A stretch of 64,000 nucleotides of DNA, taken from positions 124,001 to 188,000 of the forward strand of contig JAEULA010000043.1 of assembly GCA_016793165.1 (NCBI GenBank). Direction: 5' to 3'. Made by a program: the position numbers and the translations under genes. Of this stretch, positions 49,602 to 58,863 are shown in pieces; position 1 is the stretch's first letter; each line of letters begins with the position of its first letter. The notes under the pieces were generated by a model. That model did not search any database. It was not told the origin of the DNA and saw nothing but the letters and a program-made list of their open reading frames with translations. Source of the DNA: Alphaproteobacteria bacterium. GTDB lineage: Bacteria > Pseudomonadota > Alphaproteobacteria > CACIAM-22H2.

Positions 49602-50873
49602 ATGAGGAACCTGCTGACGGCCGCAGCCTTCGCCCTGTCTGTCTTCGCCGGGACGGCCGACGCCGCACCGCCGGCCGATACGACGGGAACGCTCAAACTC
49701 TATCAGCGCACCAATCCGTCGATCGTCGCGGTGACCGAGGCGGGCATCAAGCGCTTCAACGCCCGCTATCCCAACGTGAAGGTCGAGGTGCAGTGGAAGC
49801 CCCTGGGCGAATGGGGCGAGTACATCAGCGGGTTCCTGAACCAGGTCGCGTCGGGCGACGTGCCCGACATCTACGAGGTCGCGATCGAGGGATTCTCGTC
49901 GGTGGCGAGCCGGAACCTGTTCCTGCCGCTCGACGAGGTGATCGCGCGCGACGACAGCGCCAAGCAGCTGCTCGCCGACATCGAGCCCAATCTGCTGAAG
50001 GGCATGTCGGACGCGACCGGCGGCAAGCTCTATTTCTTTCCCACCAACTGGAACAACGTCGTCGTCTTCTACAACAAGGACCTGTTCGACGCGGCCGGCG
50101 TTCCGTATCCGAAGAAGAGCTGGACCTGGTCCGAGTTCCTCGACACCGCGCAGAAGCTGACGAAGCGCGATGCGTCGGGCCAGGTCACGCAGTACGGCTA
50201 CTTCGTGCCGGGCTTCAATTTCGGGATCACGCCGTGGTTCCTGACCAACGACACCGACAAGCTGAAGCCCGGCTGGAAGGAATCGAACATCCGCGATCCG
50301 AAGTTCAAGGAGTCGCTGGTGTTCCTCAACGAGCTCATCCACAAGCACAAGGTCGCGCCGAATTTCGCGCGCGGCACGGGCGAGCCGCAATTCGTGGCGA
50401 AGCAGGTCGCGATGATCTCGGCCGGGCATTGGCCGGTGCCGCTGCTGCTGCAGAACGGACTCAAGAACGTCGGCGTCACGATGATGCCCTATCAGCGCAA
50501 GGACGTGACGGTGTTCGGCGTCGGCGGCCTCGGCATCACCCGCGCATCGAAGAACCCGGATCTGACCTGGGAGCTGGTCAAGGAACTGACCGGCCAGGCC
50601 GCGCAGGTGCAGTACGCCGAGACCAGGCGCTCGATCCCGGCGTTGCGCTCGATCGCCACGACCGCCGATTTCCTCCAGTTCCCCGACAACTCCGACCTGT
50701 TCTACGGTAGCGCCAAGTCGGCCCTGCCGATCGCGGCGCCGCCAAACTTCTCCCAGGTCGAGGAGATCTTCATGCGCCATGTCGACCTCTACCTGACCAA
50801 CAACGTCGCGATCGACAAGGCGATCAACGATCTTGATGCCGAACTGACCCGTGCGATGCGCCGGGTCCAGTAA
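49602..50873 (+). CDS. ABC transporter solute-binding protein, family 1 (sugar)
   Basis: 423 residues. Sec signal peptide (residues 1-21, cleavage near ADA) and an SBP family 1 domain: ARYPNVKVEVQWKPLGEWGE and SGDVPDIYEVAIEG are typical early motifs, and WTWSEFLDTAQKLT follows. GTCCGGAGG precedes the ATG. It supplies glycosides for GH116; the transporter's ligand is inferred from the operon. Confidence 0.9.
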   Translation: MRNLLTAAAFALSVFAGTADAAPPADTTGTLKLYQRTNPSIVAVTEAGIKRFNARYPNVKVEVQWKPLGEWGEYISGFLNQVASGDVPDIYEVAIEGFSSVASRNLFLPLDEVIARDDSAKQLLADIEPNLLKGMSDATGGKLYFFPTNWNNVVVFYNKDLFDAAGVPYPKKSWTWSEFLDTAQKLTKRDASGQVTQYGYFVPGFNFGITPWFLTNDTDKLKPGWKESNIRDPKFKESLVFLNELIHKHKVAPNFARGTGEPQFVAKQVAMISAGHWPVPLLLQNGLKNVGVTMMPYQRKDVTVFGVGGLGITRASKNPDLTWELVKELTGQAAQVQYAETRRSIPALRSIATTADFLQFPDNSDLFYGSAKSALPIAAPPNFSQVEEIFMRHVDLYLTNNVAIDKAINDLDAELTRAMRRVQ

Positions 50874-50945
50874 TGCGGTCATGACGCAAGCGATGCGCCG
50901 CCGGCCCCGCAGGGCAGGCGGCGCTCGCGAGTGGCTGACTGCGCG

Positions 50946-51827
50946 ATGACCCGGGCGGCCTGGCGCGAGCAGATCGCGGCGCTGGCGTTCCTGACGCCGG
51001 CGCTGATCTGCTTCCTTGCCTTCCTCGTGGCGCCGCTCATCGCCACGGCCGTCTTCTGCGTGGTCGAGATCGATCGCTTCACCTTCCGCATGACGTTCGT
51101 CGGGCTTGAGAACTTCCTCTACGTCTACGAAGACGAGCGCTTCTGGAAGACCTTCGCCAACACGTTCCTGTTCATCGCGATGGCGGTCGCGGGCAATGTC
51201 GGCCTCGGCCTGCTCCTCGCAGGCCTGCTCGATCGCGCACTGCCGAGCGCGCTGCGCTACTTCCTGCGCCTCGCCTATTTCCTGCCCGTGCTGATCGCCA
51301 CGGCCTTCGTTTCCTACATCTGGAAGTTCCTCTTCGACTTCGATCTCGGCGCGATCAACTACTACATCCGCCTACTGGGTTTGCCGCCGGTCGGCTGGCT
51401 GACCGACACGCGGGTCGCGATGGTCTCGGTCGTGATCATGGACGTGTGGAAGCATGTCGGCTTCTTCATGCTGATCCTGCTCGCTGCGCTGCAGGCCGTC
51501 CCGCGCGAATTGCGCGAAGCAGCACAGGTCGACGGCGCGGGGCCGGTCCGCATCTTCGTGAGCGTCACGATCCCATGCATCGCGCCGGCGCTTCTGTTCT
51601 GCGTCGCCTACGCGACGATCGGCGGATTGCAGGTCTACGATTCGATGCGGATCCTGACCAATGGCGGTCCCGGCGACGCGACGCGCAGCGTCGTCATGTA
51701 CATGTTCAGCGAGGCCTTCGGCGCCGGCGAGCTGGCCTTCGGCGCGGTCTCGGCCTTCACGCTGCTGGTCGTCATCGCGGCGATCGTCTCCATCCAGATG
51801 TCGCTGAGCCGCCGATGGATACGCTGA
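50946..51827 (+). CDS. Sugar ABC transporter permease (MalF-like)
   Basis: 293 residues with six spans; the EAA loop is ELREAAQVDGAGPVRIFVSV. Start uncertain: the ATG at 50946 is used; a GTG at 50931 adds five residues, and neither has a strong ribosome site. It overlaps the next permease gene by one base (TGATG). The operon has no ATPase gene. Confidence 0.9.
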   Translation: MTRAAWREQIAALAFLTPALICFLAFLVAPLIATAVFCVVEIDRFTFRMTFVGLENFLYVYEDERFWKTFANTFLFIAMAVAGNVGLGLLLAGLLDRALPSALRYFLRLAYFLPVLIATAFVSYIWKFLFDFDLGAINYYIRLLGLPPVGWLTDTRVAMVSVVIMDVWKHVGFFMLILLAALQAVPRELREAAQVDGAGPVRIFVSVTIPCIAPALLFCVAYATIGGLQVYDSMRILTNGGPGDATRSVVMYMFSEAFGAGELAFGAVSAFTLLVVIAAIVSIQMSLSRRWIR

Positions 51828-52708
51828 TGACATCGGCGCCCCGTCCGCCGGAGACCTGGAACCGCCTGTTCTCGGCGACGCAGGCGCTGCACTGGCGGAA
51901 CCTGCCGGTCAGCATCGCGCTGACGGCGGGTGCGGTCGTGATGCTGCTGCCCTTCCTGTGGATGTTCAGCGCATCGATGCGCCCGACGGGCGAGGCATAC
52001 CAGCTGCCGCCGAGCTTCCTGCCGGACCGGCTGTCGGCCGACGCCTATCTGAAGGTCCTGAATTCGCCGATCCCGTTCCTGCGGATGTACGCGAACAGCC
52101 TGTTCGTCGCGGCCATAACGACGGCGGGCGTGGTGGTGACCAGCGCCACGGCCGGCTTCGCCTTCGCGCGGCTCAGATTCCGCGGCAAGGGCGCCTTGTT
52201 CGCGCTGTGCCTGGTCGGCTTCATGGTGCCGCCGAGTCTGTTGCTGGTGCCGCTGTTCTTCGGCTTCGCGGCGGCGGGAATCCTCGATTCGATCTGGGCG
52301 ATCATCCTGCCCGGCCTTGCCTCGTCGCTCGGCGTGTTCATGATGCGCCAGTTCATGCTGAGCCAGCCGCGCGAGCTGGAAGAAGCGGCGTTGATCGACG
52401 GCGCCAGCTATCTTCAGGTTTTCCTCAAGGTGTCGCTGCCGCAGATGGGGCCGCCGATCGCCGCGCTGTCGATCATCACCTTCACGCAGAGCTGGAACAA
52501 TTTCGTTCTGCCGCTGGTGCTGACGCGCAAGGCCGAAGCGATGACGCTGCCGGTCGGCCTGCTCTCGCTCGCCGACGCCTATGGCGACTTCTCGCTCGCG
52601 GCGCTGATGGCCGCCGTCACGATGGCCGTGACGCCGCTCTTCGTCGTGTTCCTGATCGGCCAGCGCTTCATCATCGAGAGCGTCACGCAATCCGGCCTCA
52701 AAGGATGA
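51827..52708 (+). CDS. Sugar ABC transporter permease (MalG-like)
   Basis: 293 residues with six spans; EEAALIDGASYLQVFLKVSL is the EAA loop and the C-terminus FIIESVTQSGLKG is the MalG-type tail. The ATG at 51827 overlaps the preceding stop as TGATG; an ATG at 51815 is the alternative. It forms a heterodimer with the upstream permease. Confidence 0.9.
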   Translation: MTSAPRPPETWNRLFSATQALHWRNLPVSIALTAGAVVMLLPFLWMFSASMRPTGEAYQLPPSFLPDRLSADAYLKVLNSPIPFLRMYANSLFVAAITTAGVVVTSATAGFAFARLRFRGKGALFALCLVGFMVPPSLLLVPLFFGFAAAGILDSIWAIILPGLASSLGVFMMRQFMLSQPRELEEAALIDGASYLQVFLKVSLPQMGPPIAALSIITFTQSWNNFVLPLVLTRKAEAMTLPVGLLSLADAYGDFSLAALMAAVTMAVTPLFVVFLIGQRFIIESVTQSGLKG

Positions 52709-52729
52709 AACGAGAGTAGATCGACCCAG

Positions 52730-53617
52730 ATGCTCGGATCGCAGCTGATCGACACCAATCCCCGGATCTCGGGCTTCGACCTCGGCGTGCCGGAGGCGCG
52801 TTGGTTCGGCTTCTGTCGCTTTCGCGACGCCGTGCGCACGAACGATTCCTGGGACAGCCATACCGGTCCCGAGATCGTCTTCGTGATGGAGGGGGAGGCG
52901 TGCTGGGAAGTCGGGGAGCACGACCTGGTTCAGGCGAATGGCGGCCAGGCGGTCGTGTTTCCGGCAGGCGCGCGCCATCGCATCCTCAACTCGGTCTATC
53001 CGCCGTCGGAGTCCCTGTGGATCCTCATGCGGGGCGCCGACGAGGTCGACGCGCCGTCGCTGCTGATGAAGGACGCCCATGCCGAGTTCTGCGGCTTGCT
53101 GAACAACGGACGGCTGCTGTGGGACATCAATGAGAGCTGCAAGGTCCAGATCATCGAGCTCGCGCGCCTGCTTGCCGATCCCGCGGTGTTCGGGGGCGGA
53201 CGGCTGATCATTTCCGACCTGCGCGCCAAGCTGCACAACGTGCTGCTCGAATTCTGGAAGACCTGCCGCACGCGCGGCGAACGCGCCGAGACGAACCGGA
53301 TCGTCGAGCAGGCGAAGAAGTTCCTCAATTCGAATTCCTCGGAAGACGTTCGCATCGGCGACCTCGCCGAGCGGCTGGGCTGCAGTCGCGGCCATCTGCA
53401 CGCCGTCTTCCGCAGCGAGATGGGCATGTCGCCGATCGACTATCTGCGGCGACTGCGGATCACCAAGAGCTGCGCACGCCTGACCCGCTCCGTCGAGCCG
53501 ATCACCGAGATCGCACTCAGCAACGGCTTCGAAAGCTCGCAGTACTTCGCGCGCGTGTTCCGCCGCTATGTCGGCATATCGCCGCGCGAGTTCCGCGAGA
53601 AGTACCAGCAGCGCTGA
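52730..53617 (+). CDS. AraC family transcriptional regulator
   Basis: 295 residues. N-terminal cupin ligand-sensing domain (about 30-110, with SHTGPEIVFVMEGEACWEVG) and a C-terminal pair of helix-turn-helix motifs (about 190-290): RIGDLAERLGCSRGHLHAVF and ITEIALSNGFESSQYFARVF. It closes the GH116-importer operon, starting 21 bases after the permease stop, so it likely controls this operon in response to a sugar. Confidence 0.92.
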   Translation: MLGSQLIDTNPRISGFDLGVPEARWFGFCRFRDAVRTNDSWDSHTGPEIVFVMEGEACWEVGEHDLVQANGGQAVVFPAGARHRILNSVYPPSESLWILMRGADEVDAPSLLMKDAHAEFCGLLNNGRLLWDINESCKVQIIELARLLADPAVFGGGRLIISDLRAKLHNVLLEFWKTCRTRGERAETNRIVEQAKKFLNSNSSEDVRIGDLAERLGCSRGHLHAVFRSEMGMSPIDYLRRLRITKSCARLTRSVEPITEIALSNGFESSQYFARVFRRYVGISPREFREKYQQR

Positions 53618-53929
53618 CAGCCGAGCCCTACCGGTCTACTCCTGTTGCGCGCGAATGGCACCCGGTTCAATTCGCAGAGGCCGACGCGGACACCGCCGTC
53701 ATCAATCAATGCGCCGTTTCGCGCGCGTGCGGTGTCCGGAGGCTCGGTTCGGAGGACGACGTCGGCCGTAAGCATCCCCCGCGCAATTGCTCGGGACTTG
53801 GATTGGCCTCGCTCGCGCCGGGTTACCGTAACCGGTGTCTGCTTCGCCACCAGCGCGACAGGGACCGCCGAGACACTTGGGCCTCGATGCTCGCTCAGGT
53901 AGGCGCGTCGACCAGTTGCGTCGCTACCC
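53618..53929. other. Gene-free interval
   Basis: 312 bases between the AraC gene and the convergent RpiR gene. Open frames are short and show no family features. No terminator hairpin with a clear T-tract is seen. Confidence 0.5.
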
Positions 53930-54814
53930 TCAAACTTCCGGCGGGACGCGGGGGAAGTACTCGCCGCTGCTGGCGATCTGGCGATCGTTCTCCTGGATGC
54001 GGGTCAGCGCCTTGCGGCCGAGGCGCGCGACGACGAGGGCGACGAGGAGGTTGGCGAGCACGGTCGCACCGATGATCGAGTCGGGGAACGCCTGTGCCTT
54101 GGTGTCGGTGATCAGGACGTGGCGCGCGATCCGCGCCACCGGCGCGCGCGGCGAATCAGTCACGGCGATAATGACGCCGCCACGATCGGCCGCGGCCTTG
54201 GCGTGCTCGTAGGTGATGCGGCTGTAGCGTCCGAAGCTGAATACGACGACGACATCTCCGCGACCGGCTTCGTCCAGCTCTGTCCCGGGTTGGATTCCGC
54301 CGGTATCCGCGAGGATTACCCCGGCCCGCGCCTTGCGCATCGAATAGGCCATCGACCAGGCGACCGGATAGAGCGTGCGACGCCCGAGCACGTAGACGCG
54401 CCCTGCCGCCGCGAGCGCCGCCGCGGCCTGCTCCAGCACGTCTGTCGACAGCGACCCGGCGGTGCGCTGCAGCAGGGCCTGCTCCTCGGCCACGAAGCGC
54501 GCGGCGAAGCCGAGGACGCCTTTGCTCCGCGCAGCCGAGACGATGCGCGCCGCCTGGTCGGCGTTGACGACGCCGCGGTCGCGGATCGCGTCGGCATAGC
54601 TCCGGCGCAGGTCGTCGAACCCGGACAGGCCGATGCGCTGCGCGAGCCGCACAAGGGTCGCGGGCGGAATGGCCAGGCGTTGCGCGAGCTCGCGCATCGA
54701 GCGCAGGGCGGCGTCCTGCGGGTGCGCGAGCAGGTGCTTCGCCGCGGTCGTTGCGTGGGCGCCGAGGCTCGGCAGCACGTCGCGCAGGCGTTCCGAGATG
54801 ATGTCGCTGTTCAC
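53930..54814 (-). CDS. RpiR/MurR family transcriptional regulator with SIS domain
   Basis: 294 residues. N-terminal RpiR helix-turn-helix domain (about 1-77; ELAQRLAIPPATLVRLAQRI) and a C-terminal SIS sugar-phosphate-binding domain (about 118-255; VYVLGRRTLYPVAWSMAYS, VVVVFSFGRYSRIT, GGVIIAVTDSP). GTG start at 54814; longer frames upstream lie in the antisense of the ATPase gene. It is divergent from the Pot-type operon and an inverted repeat lies between them, so it probably controls that operon. Confidence 0.88.
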   Translation of the reverse strand: MNSDIISERLRDVLPSLGAHATTAAKHLLAHPQDAALRSMRELAQRLAIPPATLVRLAQRIGLSGFDDLRRSYADAIRDRGVVNADQAARIVSAARSKGVLGFAARFVAEEQALLQRTAGSLSTDVLEQAAAALAAAGRVYVLGRRTLYPVAWSMAYSMRKARAGVILADTGGIQPGTELDEAGRGDVVVVFSFGRYSRITYEHAKAAADRGGVIIAVTDSPRAPVARIARHVLITDTKAQAFPDSIIGATVLANLLVALVVARLGRKALTRIQENDRQIASSGEYFPRVPPEV

Positions 54815-54853
54815 AGGGGCTCCGAGACCGAGAAGGGGGGGGTGAGCAAGCGA

Positions 54854-54899
54854 TGAACCAAATGGTGCTTGACTGTCGCATAATGATTCATTTGATTCA
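54854..54899. promoter_or_regulatory. Inverted repeat in the rpiR-ABC intergenic region, candidate operator
   Basis: TGAACCAAATG (54854-54864) and CATTTGATTCA (54889-54899) are inverted copies with one mismatch in 11 bases. The right arm is part of a tandem 9-base repeat (TGATTCATT twice). A -35-like TTGACT lies between them. The AT-rich patch contrasts with the surrounding high-GC DNA and sits between divergent starts. Confidence 0.55.
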
Positions 54900-54962
54900 T
54901 TCCTTATGTGCAGGACCCCGAGATTCGTTCGCGATCGCCGCCCTGTCGGGAGGGCCTGAGCA

Positions 54963-56072
54963 ATGGACGGGGGCGCGCAGCAGCCAGTCCGCGGCGCTCC
55001 CGTAAGAGTCCAGGGCGTGAGCAAGTCCTTCGGTGCGCTGCGCGTCGTGCACGACGTCTCGCTCGAGGTGGGTGCCGGGGAGTTCGTGTCGCTGCTCGGG
55101 CCGAGCGGTTCGGGCAAGACGACCCTGCTGATGGCGATCGCCGGCTTCGAAGGCGTCGACAGCGGGCGCATCAGCATCGGCAATCGCGATGTCACCGACG
55201 TTCCGGCGAACCGGCGCGACGTCGCGTTGGTGTTCCAGAAATATGCGCTGTTTCCGCACATGACGGTCGCCGAGAACATCGCCTTCCCATTGCGCATGCG
55301 GCGGATCGACCGGCGCGACATCGCAACGCGGGTCGAGTCCGCACTCGCGATGGTGCGACTCGACGGCTACGGCGCGCGCATGCCCGGGCAGCTCTCCGGC
55401 GGCCAGCAGCAACGCGTCGCCCTGGCGCGCGCCATCGTGTTCAACCCGCCGGTGCTGCTGATGGACGAGCCCCTCGGCGCGCTCGACAAGAAGCTGCGCC
55501 AGCACATGCAGCTAGAGATCAAGCGGCTCCAGGCGCGGCTCGGCGCTACCGTGATCTACGTCACGCACGACCAGGAAGAGGCACTGGCGATGTCGGACCG
55601 CATCGCGGTGTTGCGCGACGGTCGCCTCGAGCAGGTCGGCACGCCTGCCGCGCTCTACGACCGGCCGACAAATGCGTTCGTCGCGGACTTCATCGGCGAC
55701 ACCAATCTACTGCCGGTGACGGTACTGGAGGCGCGGCGTGAGGAATGCGCGGTCCGGCTCGGCGCGGCCACCGTCCGAGCGACGGCAGGCGCCGACTCCA
55801 TTAGGGTGGGCAGTGCGGCGCTCCTGGCGATCCGGCCGGAGCGGCTGAGCGTGCGCGCGGGCGACGACGGTACCGTGAACGGCGAGGTGCGCGCACACGT
55901 CTACCTGGGCGCCGGCACCAGTCTCCTGATCGCGACCCGAGCAGGCCACGAGCTCACTGCGCGCCTGCCGGCCGGCGCATCGCTCGCGGGGCTGCAGGTC
56001 GGGGCGCAGGTCGCCCTGGACTGGCAAGCCGGCGACACCGTCGTGCTGCCGCCGCTGGACGCGCCGTCATGA
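54963..56072 (+). CDS. ABC transporter ATPase, PotA/spermidine-putrescine type
   Basis: 369 residues. Walker A GPSGSGKTTL, signature LSGGQQQRVALARAIV, Walker B LLMDEPLGALD, H-loop VTHDQEEA; a C-terminal TOBE-2 domain (about 285-360) with LLAIRPERL. This ATPase type serves Pot/Afu-like importers of polyamines, phosphonates, thiamine or iron. First gene of an operon; overlaps the next gene as ATGA. Confidence 0.93.
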   Translation: MDGGAQQPVRGAPVRVQGVSKSFGALRVVHDVSLEVGAGEFVSLLGPSGSGKTTLLMAIAGFEGVDSGRISIGNRDVTDVPANRRDVALVFQKYALFPHMTVAENIAFPLRMRRIDRRDIATRVESALAMVRLDGYGARMPGQLSGGQQQRVALARAIVFNPPVLLMDEPLGALDKKLRQHMQLEIKRLQARLGATVIYVTHDQEEALAMSDRIAVLRDGRLEQVGTPAALYDRPTNAFVADFIGDTNLLPVTVLEARREECAVRLGAATVRATAGADSIRVGSAALLAIRPERLSVRAGDDGTVNGEVRAHVYLGAGTSLLIATRAGHELTARLPAGASLAGLQVGAQVALDWQAGDTVVLPPLDAPS

Positions 56073-56914
56073 GCACCGCCGGCCGCATCGGGCGCGGCGG
56101 ATCGGCGCTGCTGCTGGCACCACTCGTCCTGTTGCTGGGCGTGATTTTCTTCTATCCGATCGGGCGCCTGCTGCTCGGCAGCTTCGTCGCGCCGGACTGG
56201 AGCCTCGCTCACTACGCGGCCCTGGCGAGCGAGCCGCTCTACGCGCGCATCCTGCTGCGCACCGCGTGGATCGCGCTGGTCGTGACGGTGCTGGCGCTGC
56301 TGCTCGGATATCCGATCGCCTACGCGATGTCGCGCCTGAAGGGCTGGCAGGCGGCGCTCGTCACGGCCTGCGTGATGGTCCCGCTGTGGACGTCGGTGCT
56401 GGTGCGCTCCTATGCGTGGATCGTGCTGCTCCAGCGCAATGGCCTGGTGAACACCTGGCTGACCAATCTGGGGCTGATCGATGCGCCACTGCGACTGATC
56501 TACACCGAGGGCGCGGTGCTAGTGGCGATGACCCACGTGTTGCTGCCGTTCATGGTGCTGCCGATCTACGCCAGCCTGCGCGGCATTCCACCAGAGCTCG
56601 TCCGCGCGGCGCGCAATCTTGGCGCGGGCGGTTTGCGCAGCTTCTGGCACGTCGTCCTGCCGCTCAGCCTGCCCGGCGTGTCCGCGGGCGCGCTGATGGT
56701 GTTCATCCTGGCCCTGGGATTCTACGTGACACCGGCGCTCGTTGGCGGGCCGCGCACGTTGATGATCGCCACGCTGATCGCGCAGCAAGTCACCGAGCTG
56801 CTCAACTGGGGACTCGCCGGCGCTCTGTCGACCGTGCTGCTCATCCTGACGCTGGGTGCCATCCTCGTCTTTCGCAGACTCCTGGGGGTCGAGAGGATCG
56901 TCGGCCATGGCTAG
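56069..56914 (+). CDS. ABC transporter permease, PotB type
   Basis: 281 residues with about six spans. The EAA loop is ELVRAARNLGAGGLRSFWHV and the N-terminal APLVLLLGVIFFYPIGRLLL is typical of PotB-like permeases. It overlaps its neighbours on both sides (4 and 8 bases). Confidence 0.92.
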   Translation: MSTAGRIGRGGSALLLAPLVLLLGVIFFYPIGRLLLGSFVAPDWSLAHYAALASEPLYARILLRTAWIALVVTVLALLLGYPIAYAMSRLKGWQAALVTACVMVPLWTSVLVRSYAWIVLLQRNGLVNTWLTNLGLIDAPLRLIYTEGAVLVAMTHVLLPFMVLPIYASLRGIPPELVRAARNLGAGGLRSFWHVVLPLSLPGVSAGALMVFILALGFYVTPALVGGPRTLMIATLIAQQVTELLNWGLAGALSTVLLILTLGAILVFRRLLGVERIVGHG

Positions 56915-57740
56915 CGGGCGCATTACGCTCGTCGGCACGGCCGCGACGCTGGCGATCGCGGCGCTGCTGGTCTTCCTCGTGCTGCCGACCGTGCTGGTCG
57001 TGCCGATGGCATTCGGCGATCAGGACCATCTCGCCTTCCCGCCGCGTGGCCTGACCTGGCGGTGGTTCTCCGCCTTCTTCAGCGATCCGGAGTGGCGCGC
57101 CGCGACCTGGTTCAGCGTCAAGATCGCGGTGCTGACGACGATCGCGGCCACGGCGATCGGCACCGCGGCGTCGCTCGCCTTCGTCCGCGGAACGCTGCCC
57201 GGGGTGAGCGTGATAAATGCGCTCGCGCTCGCCCCGCTGATCGTCCCGCACATCGTCGTCGCGATCGCGATGTACCTGGAGCTCGCGCCGCTCGGGCTCA
57301 CCGGCAGCACGACGGGTTTCGTTCTCGCCCATACCGTGCTCGCGGTGCCGTATGTCGTGCTCACCGTCTCGGCAGCGCTGCATCGCGTCGACGGCGCGCT
57401 CGAGCTCGCCGCGCTCAATCTCGGCGCCTCGCGGCTGCGCGCGTTCACCGAGGTGACGCTGCCGTTGATCGCGCCCGGCGTCGCCGCCGGCGCGGCGTTC
57501 GCCTTCATCGCCTCCTTCGACGAGGCGACGGTGTCGTTCTTCATCTCCGGCGTCGGCAACAAGACGCTGACGCGCAAGCTCTTCGAGGACGTCGACTTCA
57601 ACCTGACGCCGGTCATCGCGGCGGCGTCGACGGTCCTCGTCGTCGTGTCGCTGGTGCTGATGTCCGGCGCCGAGTTCCTGAGGCGGATGACGCAGCGTCG
57701 GCGCCGATCCTTTCCCACCGAGTCCAGGAGGCTCACATGA
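56907..57740 (+). CDS. ABC transporter permease, PotC type
   Basis: 277 residues with six spans; the EAA loop is ELAALNLGASRLRAFTEVTL and SFDEATVSFFISG is a PotC signature. Start at the ATG at 56907 (in-frame alternative 56856 lies inside the upstream gene). Overlaps the binding-protein gene as ATGA. Confidence 0.92.
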   Translation: MASGRITLVGTAATLAIAALLVFLVLPTVLVVPMAFGDQDHLAFPPRGLTWRWFSAFFSDPEWRAATWFSVKIAVLTTIAATAIGTAASLAFVRGTLPGVSVINALALAPLIVPHIVVAIAMYLELAPLGLTGSTTGFVLAHTVLAVPYVVLTVSAALHRVDGALELAALNLGASRLRAFTEVTLPLIAPGVAAGAAFAFIASFDEATVSFFISGVGNKTLTRKLFEDVDFNLTPVIAAASTVLVVVSLVLMSGAEFLRRMTQRRRRSFPTESRRLT

Positions 57741-58861
57741 CCATCAATCGTCGGAACTTCACGACCGCACTCGGCGCGACGGCCGTCGGTACGCTGGCAG
57801 GCGCGACGCCGTGGAGCCGCGCATCGGCGCAGGCAGCCGTCGATACGCTGGCGCGACGCGCGCTCGATGCGGGCGAACGCGAGGTCGTCGTCGCCGGCGG
57901 CACCGGCGCCTATGGCGAGCTCGTGAAGACGCATTTCTACGATCCGTTCACCGCCGCAACCGGGATCAAGGTCACGGCCACGGGCGGCACCTACGGGGAG
58001 AAGCTCGCCCGCCTCAAGGCGATGACCAGCATCAACCGCATGGAATGGGACGTGGTCTCGCTCTCGGTCGACACGCTGACGCCGGAGACGACCGCGCTGC
58101 TGACCGATCTCGGCGACTGCGCGGCACTGCCCAATGTCGGGACGGCGGGCGTGCCGGGCAGTTGCGTGCGCCACGGCGTGCTCTTCGACGTCGGCGGCGG
58201 CGTGCTGCTCTACAGCCGCGACGCCTTCCCCGACGGCCGCCCGCAGCCGGCGAACTGGGCCGATTTCTGGAACGTCCGTGCGTTTCCGGGGCCGCGCGCG
58301 CTGCCCAATATCGGCACGCCGTGGTGGTCGATGATGGCCGCGCTGATCGCAGACGGCGTCGCGCCGGACAAGCTCTTCCCGCTCGACGTCGACCGCGCCT
58401 TCCGAAAGCTCGACGAGATCAAGCCGCACGTGACCGTGTGGTGGCGCAGCGGCGATCAGAGCCAGCAGATCTTCCGCAGCCGCGAGGTCGTCATGGCGAT
58501 GATGTTCGCCGGCCGCGCGCTGCGCCTAGTCTCGGAAGGGCTGCCCCTGAACGTGGTGTGGAATGGCGCGCCGCTCGACGCCGCCTTCTGGGGCGTGACG
58601 CGCGGCGCGCCGCACCAGGCCGCGGCGCGTGCCTTGTTGAACTTCATCTACACCCGACCTGACGCGCACGCGGCGTTCATCAAGGCCTCCTTCGGCGCTA
58701 CCGCGCATCGCGAGGCGGTGGCTCTCCTCGCGCCGGCCGAGCAGCGGCTCCAGGCGGTACATCCGGACAACTGGTCGAAGATCGTACCGGTGGATCGCGA
58801 CTGGCTCGCCGCCAACCAGGCGGCGACGCTGACGCGCTGGGCGGCATGGATCGCGAGCTGA
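57737..58861 (+). CDS. ABC transporter solute-binding protein, PotD-like
   Basis: 374 residues. Twin-Arg-like signal (NRRNFTTALGATAVG) then an extracellular solute-binding protein domain of the PotD/AfuA kind: DVVSLSVDTLTPETT and WNVRAFPGPRALPNIG are typical early segments. ATG preceded by CAGGAGG. The ligand is unknown; Pot-type systems carry polyamines, aminophosphonates and related amines, which fits the aminotransferase downstream. Confidence 0.88.
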   Translation: MTINRRNFTTALGATAVGTLAGATPWSRASAQAAVDTLARRALDAGEREVVVAGGTGAYGELVKTHFYDPFTAATGIKVTATGGTYGEKLARLKAMTSINRMEWDVVSLSVDTLTPETTALLTDLGDCAALPNVGTAGVPGSCVRHGVLFDVGGGVLLYSRDAFPDGRPQPANWADFWNVRAFPGPRALPNIGTPWWSMMAALIADGVAPDKLFPLDVDRAFRKLDEIKPHVTVWWRSGDQSQQIFRSREVVMAMMFAGRALRLVSEGLPLNVVWNGAPLDAAFWGVTRGAPHQAAARALLNFIYTRPDAHAAFIKASFGATAHREAVALLAPAEQRLQAVHPDNWSKIVPVDRDWLAANQAATLTRWAAWIAS

Positions 58862-58863
58862 CG

